Of a stretch of DNA of 64,000 nucleotides, positions 9,110-18,664 are shown piece after piece. Origin of the DNA: Microcoleus vaginatus HSN003. GTDB lineage: Bacteria; Cyanobacteriota; Cyanobacteriia; Cyanobacteriales; Microcoleaceae. The first letter of the stretch is position 1. Each line of letters opens with the position of its first letter. The notes below the pieces were generated by a model. That model saw nothing but the letters and a program-made list of their open reading frames with translations. It did no database searches and was not told where the DNA came from. The position numbers and the translations under genes are program-made. Location of the stretch: assembly GCF_022701255.1 (NCBI RefSeq), contig NZ_CP031705.1:744001-808000 (forward strand), read 5' to 3'.

Positions 9110-10408
9110 TCAGAGAACATCCTGCAAGACTTTGCGGGTATGTCGCCAAGCTACCATGCCCATCACTGAGACCAAAAAGCCCAAACTCAGTAACACGATC
9201 CGCAAGCCGAGGTCATCCGATCGGACGGCTTTGCTGACAGCATCTGTCAGCGGGCCGGTAATCGCTAAAGGCACGCTCAGAGCAATATTAATCGCATTGT
9301 TTTCCAATCCAAAGACCTTGCCCCGCATTGATTCTGGAGTTTTTTCTTGAATCAGAGCCTGCATCGGCCCGTTAATTAACGAAGCACCAAAACCGAACAG
9401 AGCACTCAATCCGAATCCCACCCACAACTGTCGGGTAAAGGCAAACATTGCTAATACAAAACCCATCATCAAGAAACCGATTAACGGCAGAGGTTTGTGG
9501 TGGAACCGACTGCCCCAGTGTCCCAAAAAGCCTGCGCCGAAGACCATTCCGACTCCCGCAGCAGCTAGCAAAAAGCCAAATTGAGTTTCTTTGAGACCTA
9601 TTTTGCCTGAAAGTGCGATCGCCAGCACCTGAAGCGCCGCAAACACAGAATACAAAATGGTCAACTGCACCATCGCGTTGCTGACAAGGTGATTGTGTTT
9701 CAAATAGCGCAAACCTTCCTTGAGGTCTTGCCAAGGATGGACGTTTTTGCCACTGCTGCCTACATGACCTTCTTTGATCTGCATGGCATAGATCAAACCT
9801 GCTGAGATCAGGTACAACGCGCCCAGCAAAAACTCTTGAGAAGCTGATCCGAAGCTGTCTTTGACCCAACTAAACAGCGGTTCGCCGATCGTCATCCCGA
9901 TAATGATGCCGCCCATTGTGGACGAGGCGAACAGAGCATTTGCTGACATCAGTCCCTCTCGCCCCACGACCAGGGGGACGGCTGCGGCTTCTGCTGGAGC
10001 AAAAAATTGCGTTACGGTAGAGATCAAAAACGTCATCGTCAACAAAACCACAAAAGCTTTGGGCAAAAACGGCAAAGCTACAATCAACCCGGCTCGAATC
10101 ACGTTGCAGGCGATCAGCATTTGCTTTTTGGAAAAGCGGTCTACGACGATACCGGCTGCGGAACCAAAGAGGATCGCCGGCACCGTGTAGGCGATCATCA
10201 CCGCTGACAGCATAGAATTTCCCGAATGCTGCCAAGAAACAGGCCAGGGTAGGTAGTCGCCTGTTTTTAGTAGAATAATCAGCAATACGTAAAAGATTTT
10301 ATCCGCCACTTGGGCTAATAACTGGCCCGTCCACAAGGCGAGGAAGGGGCGATTTCTCAGTAGGGCATCAAGCCCGCTGCGGTCAGGGGGAGGGCTAGCT
10401 GGGTGCAT
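9110..10408 (-). CDS. MFS transporter, MFS_3/EntS-like exporter
   Basis: 432 residues with about 12 predicted transmembrane helices. It starts with a short cytoplasmic N-terminus (MHPASPPPDRSGLDALLRN) and the family-typical FLALWTGQLLAQVADKIFYV. The loop 2-3 motif appears as GIVVDRFSKKQMLI, and the central cytoplasmic loop near residues 205-230 is hydrophilic (KEGHVGSSGKNVHPWQDLKEGLRYL). This subgroup exports small molecules such as siderophores or macrolides by proton antiport; the substrate cannot be read from sequence. It is a monocistron, divergent from glnB, with about 350 bases between them. Confidence 0.88.
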   Translation of the reverse strand: MHPASPPPDRSGLDALLRNRPFLALWTGQLLAQVADKIFYVLLIILLKTGDYLPWPVSWQHSGNSMLSAVMIAYTVPAILFGSAAGIVVDRFSKKQMLIACNVIRAGLIVALPFLPKAFVVLLTMTFLISTVTQFFAPAEAAAVPLVVGREGLMSANALFASSTMGGIIIGMTIGEPLFSWVKDSFGSASQEFLLGALYLISAGLIYAMQIKEGHVGSSGKNVHPWQDLKEGLRYLKHNHLVSNAMVQLTILYSVFAALQVLAIALSGKIGLKETQFGFLLAAAGVGMVFGAGFLGHWGSRFHHKPLPLIGFLMMGFVLAMFAFTRQLWVGFGLSALFGFGASLINGPMQALIQEKTPESMRGKVFGLENNAINIALSVPLAITGPLTDAVSKAVRSDDLGLRIVLLSLGFLVSVMGMVAWRHTRKVLQDVL

Positions 10409-10748
10409 AGGAATAGTTTAACTGACCGCTTCTGGCAATTATAGTTTTCAGCAATACGTGCAAATCTCACATAACAAAGTGGAAACTCGGAAAACTCCTG
10501 TCTCCTCCATTCTTTTTCTGTTTTAGCAGATCGGCGGGCTCGCACCTGCTGTCTGCGGTCTTCTTAACTTTACCGCGATCGGCCGGAGCCGAGAGCCCAC
10601 GCCGCCGGAAAATCCGAGAATCTTGTTAAAGGTTGGCGTGCATTTCATTGCGAGTACAAGATAGGGTAATATACTTGACAAAATACTTGCTGTTGGCAGT
10701 GATATTAAAAGATGTCACGCCGATTAAGTAATATAACGAAGGTACTAA

Positions 10749-11105
<357 letters not shown>

Positions 11106-11107
11106 GA

Positions 11108-11180
11108 TACTGGGGCATTGGGCATTGGGCATTGGTAATTGGTATTTGGTAACTGGTCATTGGTAACTGCTAATTGCCAA
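11108..11180. repeat. Short tandem repeats between convergent glnB and rdgB
   Basis: Seven-base units of the GGGCATT / GGTAATT / GGTAACT type run through this convergent intergenic region (11106-11266). Such short tandemly repeated sequences are common in filamentous cyanobacteria. No gene is seen. Confidence 0.7.
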
Positions 11181-11266
11181 CGAAAAATCTCTTTCCTGTT
11201 TAGTTCTGATACCTAAGTGCCCATATCCAATGCCACAGTTACACCCTGTTTTGGCTTTTTTCCGCA

Positions 11267-11863
11267 TTACGGGTTGACAAGGTTCGCCATCTGTGGTAGT
11301 AGAGCCTGGAAGGCTCGACCGCGGTGAGAGTGCGATCGCTTGATATCGGGTGTCATTTCTGCAAAAGTCTGTTGCTGTGCGGGTACGTAGAAAATGGGGT
11401 CATATCCGAAACCTCCCGTACCGCGAGGAGTGTGGAGGATTTCGCCCCGACAAATTCCTTCTACTTGCAAGGCAATTGTACCGTCGGGACGGGCGATCGC
11501 GATCGCGCAAACAAATTGTGCTTCCCGGTTTTGTTCGCTTCCCAATTCTTTCAGAAGTCGATCGATCCTGTCAGCATCGGTTTTCCCGTAGCGCGCGGAG
11601 TAAATGCCCGGTTGGCCGTCGAGTGCATCTACCATTAAACCAGAATCATCGGCGATCGACCATTTGCCCGTTGCTTTTGCCACTTCAGACGCCTTCAAGC
11701 AAGCATTAGCAATAAAAGTTTCGCCTGTTTCCTCGATTTCCAACTCTTCCGGTTTTAGTTCCAATTCCCATCCCAAATCCTGAAGATAAACTTGCATTTC
11801 CTTGAGTTTACCCGGATTGCCCGTAGCTACAACTAGCAATTTATTATTGGTCATTATTTCCAT
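11267..11863 (-). CDS. rdgB: dITP/XTP pyrophosphatase (non-canonical purine NTPase)
   Basis: House-cleaning enzyme hydrolysing dITP, ITP and XTP to monophosphates so they are not built into nucleic acid. About 195-198 residues, normal for the HAM1/RdgB family. Family motifs: VVATGNPGKLKEM at the N-terminus, the metal site SIADDSGLMVDALDG, PGIYSARYG, the base-recognition loop GTGGFGYDPIFYVP and C-terminal SHRGRAFQAL. Two start codons are possible, ATG at 11863 or ATG at 11854; the latter gives the more usual short N-terminus (MTNNKLLVVATGN). It converges on glnB. Confidence 0.95.
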   Translation of the reverse strand: MEIMTNNKLLVVATGNPGKLKEMQVYLQDLGWELELKPEELEIEETGETFIANACLKASEVAKATGKWSIADDSGLMVDALDGQPGIYSARYGKTDADRIDRLLKELGSEQNREAQFVCAIAIARPDGTIALQVEGICRGEILHTPRGTGGFGYDPIFYVPAQQQTFAEMTPDIKRSHSHRGRAFQALLPQMANLVNP

Positions 11864-11869
11864 TAAAAC

Positions 11870-12147
11870 TTACCCATCGATATTAACAAAAGATTGGGAA
11901 AATGGTTGCAACAAAATTCCCAAAATCTTATCAACATCTTGAATATAGTATTCAATCGGATCGATATAAACAGTAGTTTCCTCCAAAATCAAGAATTTCC
12001 AGTTAGTACCCGTCGTCACCGCGCCGTAAATGCGATCGACCTCAGTGTCTTGGTTTTGATTGAAACATTGGGCCGCTACCATTGCGGCTACGCATTGACC
12101 CAAACCGCCAATGATATCTTCCTTTTTTGCCTCAAAAATTGTTATTA
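11870..12147 (-). pseudogene. 3' part of an IS-disrupted PD-(D/E)XK-like gene
   Basis: C-terminal fragment of a gene homologous to the intact one at 2529-3134. From 12145 downward it reads ITIFEAKKEDIIGGLGQC, then VAAMVAAQCFNQ and IYGAVTTGTNWKFLILEE, matching VMVEAKK, GQCIAEMVAAQRFNE and IYGSVSSGTAWRFLKLEG of the intact copy. The fragment keeps the ExK and GQC motifs but has no start of its own. It ends 7 bases beyond the rdgB start. Confidence 0.88.
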
Positions 12148-12216
12148 TAGCAATCCTAAATCATTATCATGATTGTGATACAATTATATGCAATACTCGA
12201 TCGTGACCATAAAAAA

Positions 12217-12729
12217 ATGAATAACTTACAACTGCAACAAAAAGATAGGCAAAAAGAAATAGATTGTTTAGAATCTTTCATTAAAAGCGATATAGATGCC
12301 AGAGAACTAAAACGAGCAATAGCTGTAAGGATGGCGCTCTCAGGTAATATCTACCATGAGATCAGCAAAATTTTAGGTGTAAGTAATTTTTTTATTGGTT
12401 ATTGGAAAAAACAATTTAAAACCAAAGGCATCGCCGGAATCAAACTAGGACATAAAGGGTCAAAAGGGTATTTAACAGCTCTACAAAATACTGAAGTAAT
12501 CGAGTGGTTAAGAAATAAAGAATATTGGAATTTAGATGAGCTAGTTACTTATTTAGAACAAGAATTTGGTGTGATATATAAATCAAAACAGAGTTACTAT
12601 GAACTTTTTGACCGGGCGAAAATTAGTTGGAAAAAAACTCAAAAAATTAATCCTAAATTTGATAAAGAACTGGTAAAAAAAAGACGGAAGAAATTAACGA
12701 TATTTTATTTAAAAACAAGGCTGGTATAG
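12217..12729 (+). CDS. IS630-type transposase, N-terminal (helix-turn-helix) frame
   Basis: About 170 residues from ATG 12217 (MNNLQLQQKDRQKEID). It contains the HTH part (KRAIAVRMALSGNIYHEISKILGV and FFIGYWKKQFKTKG), then WNLDELVTYLEQEFGVIYKSKQ. The frame ends at 12729 without the DDE domain. An A8 tract at 12675-12682 lies where a -1 shift joins it to the next frame (KKTEEINDILFKNKAGIESGE), so a fused protein by slippage or frameshifting is likely. An upstream ATG at 12169 would add residues without family similarity. Confidence 0.8.
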   Translation: MNNLQLQQKDRQKEIDCLESFIKSDIDARELKRAIAVRMALSGNIYHEISKILGVSNFFIGYWKKQFKTKGIAGIKLGHKGSKGYLTALQNTEVIEWLRNKEYWNLDELVTYLEQEFGVIYKSKQSYYELFDRAKISWKKTQKINPKFDKELVKKRRKKLTIFYLKTRLV

Positions 12730-13286
12730 AGTCTGGGGAAATAATAGTATTGTTTTTAGATGAATGTCATCTACTTCATGGTGATCTGACTGGTTATGTT
12801 TGGGGTCAATCCCAAATCCGAATTGAAGTCCCAATTACCAATGAAAAAGATAGACAAACTTATTTTGGCGCACTCAATTATCAAAGCAAAGAATTCCATG
12901 TTCAGAGCCATCCATCTGGTGATGGAAAATCAACAGTTAAATTCATAAAATACTTACAAGATAAATATAAAAATCGCAAGATTATCTTGATTTGGGATGG
13001 AGCTAGTTATCATAAATATGGAGAATTTAGAGACTTTTTATTAGAACTCAATGCTGCCAAAGAACCTGCTAATTGGTCAATTACTTGTATTTTATTTGCT
13101 CCCAATGCTCCCCAACAGAACCCCGTTGAAGATATTTGGTTACAAGCTAAAAACTTTTTAAGAAAGTATTGGTATTTATGTAGGTCTTTTAAGATTGTCA
13201 AGTTTCTGTTTGAGTTTTTTACTAACGAACATAAATTTGATTTCCCCAAAATACGTCAATATACTTACACACAGAAAATCATTTAG
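12681..13286 (+). CDS. IS630-type transposase, C-terminal DDE frame
   Basis: Continues the transposase in the -1 frame after the A8 tract. Catalytic acidic residues are visible as Asp in VLFLDECHLLHG, Asp in IILIWDGASYH and Glu in PQQNPVEDIWLQAK, the DDE triad of the IS630/Tc1 superfamily. The end FPKIRQYTYTQKII lies close to the right inverted repeat. No strong independent start is seen, so expression probably depends on the upstream frame. Confidence 0.8.
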   Translation, partial: KTEEINDILFKNKAGIESGEIIVLFLDECHLLHGDLTGYVWGQSQIRIEVPITNEKDRQTYFGALNYQSKEFHVQSHPSGDGKSTVKFIKYLQDKYKNRKIILIWDGASYHKYGEFRDFLLELNAAKEPANWSITCILFAPNAPQQNPVEDIWLQAKNFLRKYWYLCRSFKIVKFLFEFFTNEHKFDFPKIRQYTYTQKII

Positions 13287-13323
13287 GATTGCTCTAGATA
13301 TAGAAAATCATTTAGGATTGCTA
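13273..13323. repeat. Tandemly duplicated right end of the IS630 element
   Basis: AGAAAATCATTTAGGATTGCT occurs at 13273-13293 and again, with one base difference at the end, at 13303-13323, separated by CTAGATATA. The outer copy is the one that abuts the interrupted gene. Confidence 0.85.
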
Positions 13324-13671
13324 TATAACCGGAGCACTGATGAACAATTGTTCTGGAGATCCGCTAATAATATAATCGCAAAATCCTTGCAAGCCTCTTT
13401 CTGCATCGACAGTAAAATCCTTACCGGAAAAAAGAGAAACTTGTTTGTTTAACAATCGCCGAACTTCTGCTAATATCGGGGAAATCAAAAATTCTGAGCG
13501 AGCTTTTTCGGTGGAAATAAAAGTAGCTAGCGGTACATAATCGATCAGGATTGTGGTTAATATTTCAGATGGTGAAACTGGTTTGGTATCGGCAAATAAA
13601 TTGCGGCTTTCATCTAAGGTTAATCCAAAATCTTTTTTGACTCTCGCAAGGCTGAAATCGCTGTATACCAT
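13324..13671 (-). pseudogene. 5' part of an IS-disrupted PD-(D/E)XK-like gene
   Basis: N-terminal 116 residues beginning MVYSDFSLARVKKDFGLTL. They match the intact 201-residue protein at 2529-3134 through STEKARSEFLISPILAEVRR, LLNKQVSLFSGKDFTVD and CDYIISGSPEQL, ending APVI just before the element. Together with 11870-12147 the original protein would have been of similar length. The truncated product lacks the ExK motif, so it should be inactive if the motif is catalytic. Confidence 0.88.
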
Positions 13672-13948
13672 TTGCGTTTATCCTAAAATCAACCTGATAT
13701 AGCAATAGTATTTCATTGGTGAGTAAAATTTTTTTTAACGAACCGCGAAGACGCGAAGGACGCGAAGGAAGAGAAGAGGAGAGAAGAGAAAGAGTTCACA
13801 ATTGAGGGGAGAATTGCTATGGCACTACTATTTTATTTAGGAAGAAGATTTTTTTTAACCGCAGAGGGCGCAGAGGACACAGAGAAAGAGAGATTTGATA
13901 TCAATTTATCCGCGTTCATCTGCGTTCATCTGCGGTTAAAAACTCCGA
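13672..13948. repeat. Intergenic simple repeats upstream of the disrupted gene
   Basis: 277 bases without a gene. They contain GCGAAGGACGCGAAGGAAGAGAAG-like runs (about 13739-13795), CAGAGGGCGCAGAGGACACAGAG-like runs (about 13861-13890) and the duplicated phrase GTTCATCTGC (about 13914-13935). These are typical dispersed cyanobacterial filler repeats. The promoter of the disrupted gene should be here but was not assigned. Confidence 0.55.
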
Positions 13949-15373
13949 TTAATTATGCGCCCAAGCTTTCGCCCAGTTTAAGTTTTGCATAACTTCTTTC
14001 AATGTCGCTGCTTCTGAATATAACCTCAACACTGGTTCGGTTCCGCTAAACCGAATTAACAGCCAACTTCCGTCGGCTAAACGGAATTTATATCCGTCAG
14101 CTTTGTTGCAATCTACAACTGCTTTGCCGGCGATTTCTGTTAAGGGTTGATTTTCCAACAGTCCCAGCAAGCGGGAACGTTCGTCCATGTTTGCTAAGTG
14201 CAAGTCGATTCTGTCATAAGCTGAAGTAAAGCTTGTTTCTTGTTGCAGTCGGCTGTAAATTTCGCTTAAGTCTTCCCCGGATTTGACAACTGCTTCTAAT
14301 AAGTACAGCGCTGACAGTAAAGCATCTCGTTCGGGAATGTGTGTACCGTAGCCAATTCCTCCCGATTCTTCGCCGCCGACTAAGACTTGGGTGGTTAACA
14401 TTCGATCGGCTATATACTTGTAACCGATCGGCGTTTCAAATAATGGCAAGTTGTACAGCTTGGCAATTTTGGGAATTATGTCTGAACCGCTGACTGTTTT
14501 GATGACTTCCCCGGTCAAGCCGCGGCGTTTGGCTAAATGTTCGATTAATATGGGAACTAGGATTTGTGAACTGAGGAAGTTGCCGCTAGAGTCAACGGCT
14601 GCAATTCGATCGCTATCTCCGTCAAATACAAATCCGATGGACAAACCAGAGCTTTTTCGCTGGTGAGTTCGCATCACGCGGAACAACTGGGACAGGTAGC
14701 GCGGCAAAGGTTCGGGTGCACCGCCGCCAAATAGCGGATCTCGATCACTGTTGACTTCATGTACTGTTTCTTCTAAAATTTGAGCTAATCCTCCGGCGGC
14801 CGCACCGTGCATTACATCTACAAATACTGTAATTTTGCCGCTGGCGATCGCCTCTTTAATCGCCTCAATATCTACCATTTCCCGCAAGGTTTTGCAGTAA
14901 GCCGGCCAAGGATTGAAATTCTCCAATTTACCGGGAGTTGCTGAAAGTGCCGCCGGATTGTCGAGTTTTGCTTCTATCTGTTGAGTAACTTCGGGCGACA
15001 CTGAACCGCCAAATCCGCCCTTGACTTTTAACCCTAAATATGCACCGGGATTGTGGCTGGCTGTCAGGACGATCGCACCCAAAGCATTTAATTGTTTGGC
15101 AGCTAAACTGAAAGCTGGAGTGGGGGCGTAGGATTCGCTCAGCAGCACGTCAAATCCTGCGTTTTGGACGGCAACAGCCGCTGTTTTGGCAAAATCTTCA
15201 GCCAGAAACCGCCGGTCGTAACCGACAATTACGGTACCGCTGCTGCCATCGCTGCCGCCGGTTTGTGCGAGAACTTGTGCCGCTAAGGGAGCGACTAACG
15301 CTACGCGATCGAATGTAAAATCGTCAGCAATGATACCGCGCCAGCCATCTGTACCGAATTTAATAGGATTCAT
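13949..15373 (-). CDS. Phosphoglucomutase/phosphomannomutase family protein
   Basis: Alpha-D-phosphohexomutase of 474 residues, interconverting hexose 1- and 6-phosphates. N-terminal IKFGTDGWRGIIADDF; catalytic phosphoserine loop LTASHNPGAYLGLKV; metal-binding loop FDGDSDRIAAVD; sugar-binding loop GGEESGGIGYGTH; phosphate-binding C-terminus RFSGTEPVLRLY. All four active-site loops are present. Within this genome neighbourhood it would link glucose 1-phosphate from glycogen breakdown to glucose 6-phosphate, but specificity (glucose, mannose or glucosamine) is not settled by sequence alone. Confidence 0.93.
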   Translation of the reverse strand: MNPIKFGTDGWRGIIADDFTFDRVALVAPLAAQVLAQTGGSDGSSGTVIVGYDRRFLAEDFAKTAAVAVQNAGFDVLLSESYAPTPAFSLAAKQLNALGAIVLTASHNPGAYLGLKVKGGFGGSVSPEVTQQIEAKLDNPAALSATPGKLENFNPWPAYCKTLREMVDIEAIKEAIASGKITVFVDVMHGAAAGGLAQILEETVHEVNSDRDPLFGGGAPEPLPRYLSQLFRVMRTHQRKSSGLSIGFVFDGDSDRIAAVDSSGNFLSSQILVPILIEHLAKRRGLTGEVIKTVSGSDIIPKIAKLYNLPLFETPIGYKYIADRMLTTQVLVGGEESGGIGYGTHIPERDALLSALYLLEAVVKSGEDLSEIYSRLQQETSFTSAYDRIDLHLANMDERSRLLGLLENQPLTEIAGKAVVDCNKADGYKFRLADGSWLLIRFSGTEPVLRLYSEAATLKEVMQNLNWAKAWAHN

Positions 15374-15595
15374 TTAGTCACAAGTCATGAGTCACCCGTC
15401 TATTTTATGGGTTTATTAGTCGATCGTCATCTGATTTTAAATTTTAGATTTTAGATTTTAGATTATGGAATTGCGACTGCGGATGAATCTGGGGGCTAGT
15501 GACCAAATTACTTGATTGCTAGCCACCAGCCAAAAAGTGATTGGCTGATGACTAATGACTAATGACTAATGATTAATGACTAATGATTAAAAGAA
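15374..15595. repeat. Intergenic tandem repeats between pgm and folE
   Basis: Two simple repeats: TTTTAGA units at about 15437-15464, and GACTAAT/GATTAAT seven-base units at about 15548-15590 that reach to the folE stop. No gene is seen. Confidence 0.7.
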
Positions 15596-16321
15596 TGCCG
15601 GTTGGTGGCGGATCAAATTCAGGAATTCTTCGCGAGTTTTCTGTTCTTCTTGGAACACGCCCAACATGGCACTTGTAACCGTCCAAGCACCGGGTTTTTG
15701 GACGCCCCGCATCGTCATGCACATATGGCTGGCTTCCATTACTACAGCCACTCCCTTCGGTTCCAATATTGTCTGAACTGCTTCAGCAATTTGGCGTGTC
15801 AAACGTTCTTGCACCTGCAATCGGCGGCTGTACATCTCGGAAATTCGGGCTAATTTGCTCAATCCCACTACTTTTTGGTTGGGAATGTAAGCAATGTGAA
15901 CTCGGCCCATAAACGGCAGCATATGGTGTTCGCACATACTGAATACGCTGATGTCTCGTACCAGTACCATTTCGTTGTGACCTTCGTCAAAGATAGCGCC
16001 GTTGAGGAGTTCTTCGAGGGATTGACTGTAACCACTGGTGAGAAACCGCATTGCTTCTGCTACCCGCTTCGGGGTTTTGAGCAATCCTTCGCGTTCCGGG
16101 TCTTCTCCTACTCCCAGCAGTATTGTGCGAACGGCCTCCATCATTTCTTCTTGCCCTACTTCTGAGGGTTTGGGCACGCTGGATTCTTGACCGTTCGAGG
16201 AATTGCGATCGGGTCGAATTGGGATGCGCGGGGTGTTGTTGTCTGCGGTTTGTAACAGTTTCATGCTGTCAGTCGAGAGTGAGTTCGAGCCATTGGAATC
16301 GGCGGAAGATGCAATTGTCAT
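15587..16321 (-). CDS. folE: GTP cyclohydrolase I
   Basis: First enzyme of tetrahydrofolate/pterin synthesis, converting GTP to 7,8-dihydroneopterin triphosphate. 244 residues: a variable, Ser/Asn-rich N-terminal extension of about 55 residues, then the catalytic core with [20 protein letters not shown], the zinc-ligand segment [29 protein letters not shown] and the second zinc Cys in [14 protein letters not shown]. It is the last gene of the minus-strand run ado-aar-accA-SDR-folE, an order also found near alkane genes in other cyanobacteria. Confidence 0.96.
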   Translation of the reverse strand: MTIASSADSNGSNSLSTDSMKLLQTADNNTPRIPIRPDRNSSNGQESSVPKPSEVGQEEMMEAVRTILLGVGEDPEREGLLKTPKRVAEAMRFLTSGYSQSLEELLNGAIFDEGHNEMVLVRDISVFSMCEHHMLPFMGRVHIAYIPNQKVVGLSKLARISEMYSRRLQVQERLTRQIAEAVQTILEPKGVAVVMEASHMCMTMRGVQKPGAWTVTSAMLGVFQEEQKTREEFLNLIRHQPAFF

Positions 16322-16424
16322 AACAAGTTGGTGTGAGGGTGAATCGATTTTGGATTGGGGGATATAGCTAGAGATTCAAAGATTGTTGAATTCGAGAAAA
16401 ATCCAGCAGTCTAAAATCTCAAGT

Positions 16425-17150
16425 TCACAAAACTCCTGCGTTGGACATGAGCGTGATTTCTTCAATTACTGCACTCGCTGGCAACTGAACTGCGTGCAGA
16501 ATTGATTGGGCGACGATTTCTGGGGTTAACATGGCGGTGCGATCGAAGTCGGCGTCCACGGTGTCTGTGTCCCACATGGGAGTGTTGACAGAACCCGGAC
16601 AGATTGCTGTTACGCGAATTCCGTGAGCCCGTTCTTCGGCGGCTAAGGTTTTAGATAAAGCCATGAGCCCGAATTTGCTGACGCAGTAGGCTCCCCAGTT
16701 GGGGAAGGTTTGGCTGCCAGCGATCGAGGAAACGTTGATGATGATTCCCGATCGGCGATCGCGCATGGACGGCAAAACTCCTAGAATGCACTGCCAAACG
16801 CTTGTAAGATTAAGGTCTAGAACGCTCTGCCAGTCGGCTAGGGGGGTTTCCGTCAATGAGCCTGTGTAGCCCATACCAGCGCTGTTGACCAGGATATCTA
16901 CGGAACCCAATTGAGCTGCGATCGCGCTGATGCTGGTTTGCACTTGCTCAATTTTTGCCAAGTCTAAGGGATAAGCTTCTGCTTTCACTCCGACTTCTCG
17001 GGCTGCTGCGGCAACGGCTTCTAAGTTTTCTGACTCTCGGCTAACTAAGGCCAGATTTATGCCCTCGGCGGCGAACGCTAGAGCCGTCGCTTTGCCAATA
17101 CCGCTGCTGGCTCCGGTAATCAGAGCCTGCTTTGTTGTTGGATGGTTCAT
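16425..17150 (-). CDS. Short-chain dehydrogenase/reductase (FabG-like)
   Basis: NAD(P)-dependent oxidoreductase of 241 residues with the classical SDR layout: cofactor motif TGASSGIGKA (14-23), NSAGMG, catalytic Ser in INVSSIAGS, and Tyr/Lys in YCVSKFG. The substrate is not determined. Its place between accA and folE is the same as in other cyanobacterial alkane-gene neighbourhoods, so a role near lipid or hydrocarbon metabolism is possible but unproven. The 103 bases to folE are non-coding. Confidence 0.92.
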   Translation of the reverse strand: MNHPTTKQALITGASSGIGKATALAFAAEGINLALVSRESENLEAVAAAAREVGVKAEAYPLDLAKIEQVQTSISAIAAQLGSVDILVNSAGMGYTGSLTETPLADWQSVLDLNLTSVWQCILGVLPSMRDRRSGIIINVSSIAGSQTFPNWGAYCVSKFGLMALSKTLAAEERAHGIRVTAICPGSVNTPMWDTDTVDADFDRTAMLTPEIVAQSILHAVQLPASAVIEEITLMSNAGVL

Positions 17151-17396
17151 TCAGTGTCCTAATACTTTCGCTCGGCAACTCCCTACAGCGTTGCAGCCTT
17201 CTGAGGCAAATTAGACAACTGTCTGCTGCGGGTTATAACAGTTAATAATTATGAGATCAACATTAAGAACTGTTAAGCCGTGTCACCTGAGAAATTATAA
17301 CACTGCTGACAGATCCGCAGAATAGTGAGTTATCAGTTATGAGTGAGAAGTTAAGAGATTTTTCACTACATAACTGATAACTCTGAATCGATCGGC

Positions 17397-18377
17397 TCAA
17401 GCAGAAATTTCACTGAATACACCGATGTGGCGAAACTTTTGATACCGAAGCTCGCGTCGCTGCTGAGGCGTAAGCTGTGTTAGTTCTGCTAAGTTTTCCA
17501 ACAAAGCTTGTTTGAGCATGGAAGCGGCTTTGAGGGGATTCGAGTGAGCGCCGCCGATCGGCTCGGGTACTATTTGATCGAGAACGCCGAGGTTTTTCAA
17601 GTCCCAAGAAGTGATTTTAAGGGCTTCTGCAGCCAAGTTAGCTTTGCCAGAATCTTTCCAGAGAATGGCCGCACAAGCTTCGGGAGTGGCGACGGTGTAG
17701 ACGGAATGTTCCAGCATCAACAGCCGCTCGCCGACACCGATACCCAATGCGCCGCCGGAACCGCCTTCGCCGATGACGGTGCAAATAATGGGAACGTCGA
17801 GGCGAAACATTTCTCGGAGGTTACAGGCGATCGCCTCTCCCTGTCCGAGCTGTTCTGCTTCTAAGCCCGCCCAAGCTCCGGGAGTGTCGATAAACGTGAA
17901 AATCGGCATTCCGAAGCGATCGGCGTGTTCCATCAGCCGCAGGGCTTTGCGGTAGCCGCCGGGAGCTGCCATGCCGAAGTTGCGGGCGATATTGTCTTTA
18001 GTGTCCCGCCCTTTTTGATGCCCGATGATGACTGTGGGACGCCCGTCTATGCGGGCAATTCCGCCGACGAGGGCCGGGTCGTCTCCGCCGCGCCGATCGC
18101 CGTGAAGCTCGATCCACTCGTCGCTAATTGCCTGAATGTAATCGAGGGTGCTGGGGCGGCGCGGGTGACGGGCGAGTTGCAGCCGCTGCATGGGGGACAA
18201 GCTGCTGAAAATCTCTTGTCGCAGTTGTGTCGAGCGAGCTTCGAGTTTGCGAATTTCGTCGGTAACATCGACGCTGTTTTCTTCGGCGAGTTCGCGAATC
18301 TGGTGAATGCGGGTTTCTAGTTCCGCCAGCGGCTTTTCAAAATCTAGGAGTAGTGGTTTGCGGTCGGGGTTTGCCAC
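17397..18377 (-). CDS. accA: Acetyl-CoA carboxylase carboxyltransferase subunit alpha
   Basis: Transfers the carboxyl group from carboxybiotin to acetyl-CoA to make malonyl-CoA, working in a complex with AccD. 326 residues, the usual length. It has the N-terminal helical segment [20 protein letters not shown], the crotonase-like core with [54 protein letters not shown] and the late segment [16 protein letters not shown]. Upstream are the alkane genes and downstream the SDR. Malonyl-CoA made here feeds the acyl-ACP pool that aar draws on. Confidence 0.96.
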   Translation of the reverse strand: MANPDRKPLLLDFEKPLAELETRIHQIRELAEENSVDVTDEIRKLEARSTQLRQEIFSSLSPMQRLQLARHPRRPSTLDYIQAISDEWIELHGDRRGGDDPALVGGIARIDGRPTVIIGHQKGRDTKDNIARNFGMAAPGGYRKALRLMEHADRFGMPIFTFIDTPGAWAGLEAEQLGQGEAIACNLREMFRLDVPIICTVIGEGGSGGALGIGVGERLLMLEHSVYTVATPEACAAILWKDSGKANLAAEALKITSWDLKNLGVLDQIVPEPIGGAHSNPLKAASMLKQALLENLAELTQLTPQQRRELRYQKFRHIGVFSEISA

Positions 18378-18590
18378 GCTGATAATTTCTATAAGGTTTT
18401 AAGGTTTTGTCGATCGACTATTTCCCGATCCTACCCTGTCTGGGGATAGTAAAAAATAGGGCAAAATTGGAAGTTTTGAGTTTTAAATTGTGATCTGCTT
18501 CGTACCGTGCTTAAAAACCAGGGGTTCCAGCTTCGTTTCACTTTTTAATATAATAGGTTAAGGCGCATACCCTCACTCTTCCTTCCCCCC

Positions 18591-18663
18591 AACAGTCAAC
18601 AGTCAACAGTCAACAGTCAACTGCCAACTGTCAACTGTCAACTGTCAACTGTCAACTGTTAAC
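18591..18663. repeat. Heptamer tandem repeats after aar
   Basis: About four CAGTCAA units followed by about five CTGTCAA units, ending at the aar stop codon. Related heptamers build the palindromes at 36122-36183 and 39564-39620. The rest of 18378-18664 shows no gene. Confidence 0.85.
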
Positions 18664-18664
18664 A

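Larger units (their letters stand above)
12148..13323 (+). mobile_element. IS630-type insertion sequence interrupting a gene
   Basis: The 1176-base element has ends TAGCAATCCTAAATCATT (left) and the inverse AATCATTTAGGATTGCTA (right). Target TA dinucleotides flank it at 12146-12147 and 13324-13325, so TATA appears at each junction. Removing the element plus one TA restores an open frame reading APVI-ITIFEAKK across the join. It encodes a DDE transposase split in two frames. The right end is duplicated in tandem (13273-13293 and 13303-13323). Confidence 0.9.

Noticed and set aside
10660..10740. NtcA box in the glnB promoter
   Set aside because: Candidate GTA and TAC triplets are present but none with the required N8 spacing; only TTGACA and TAATAT elements could be noted.
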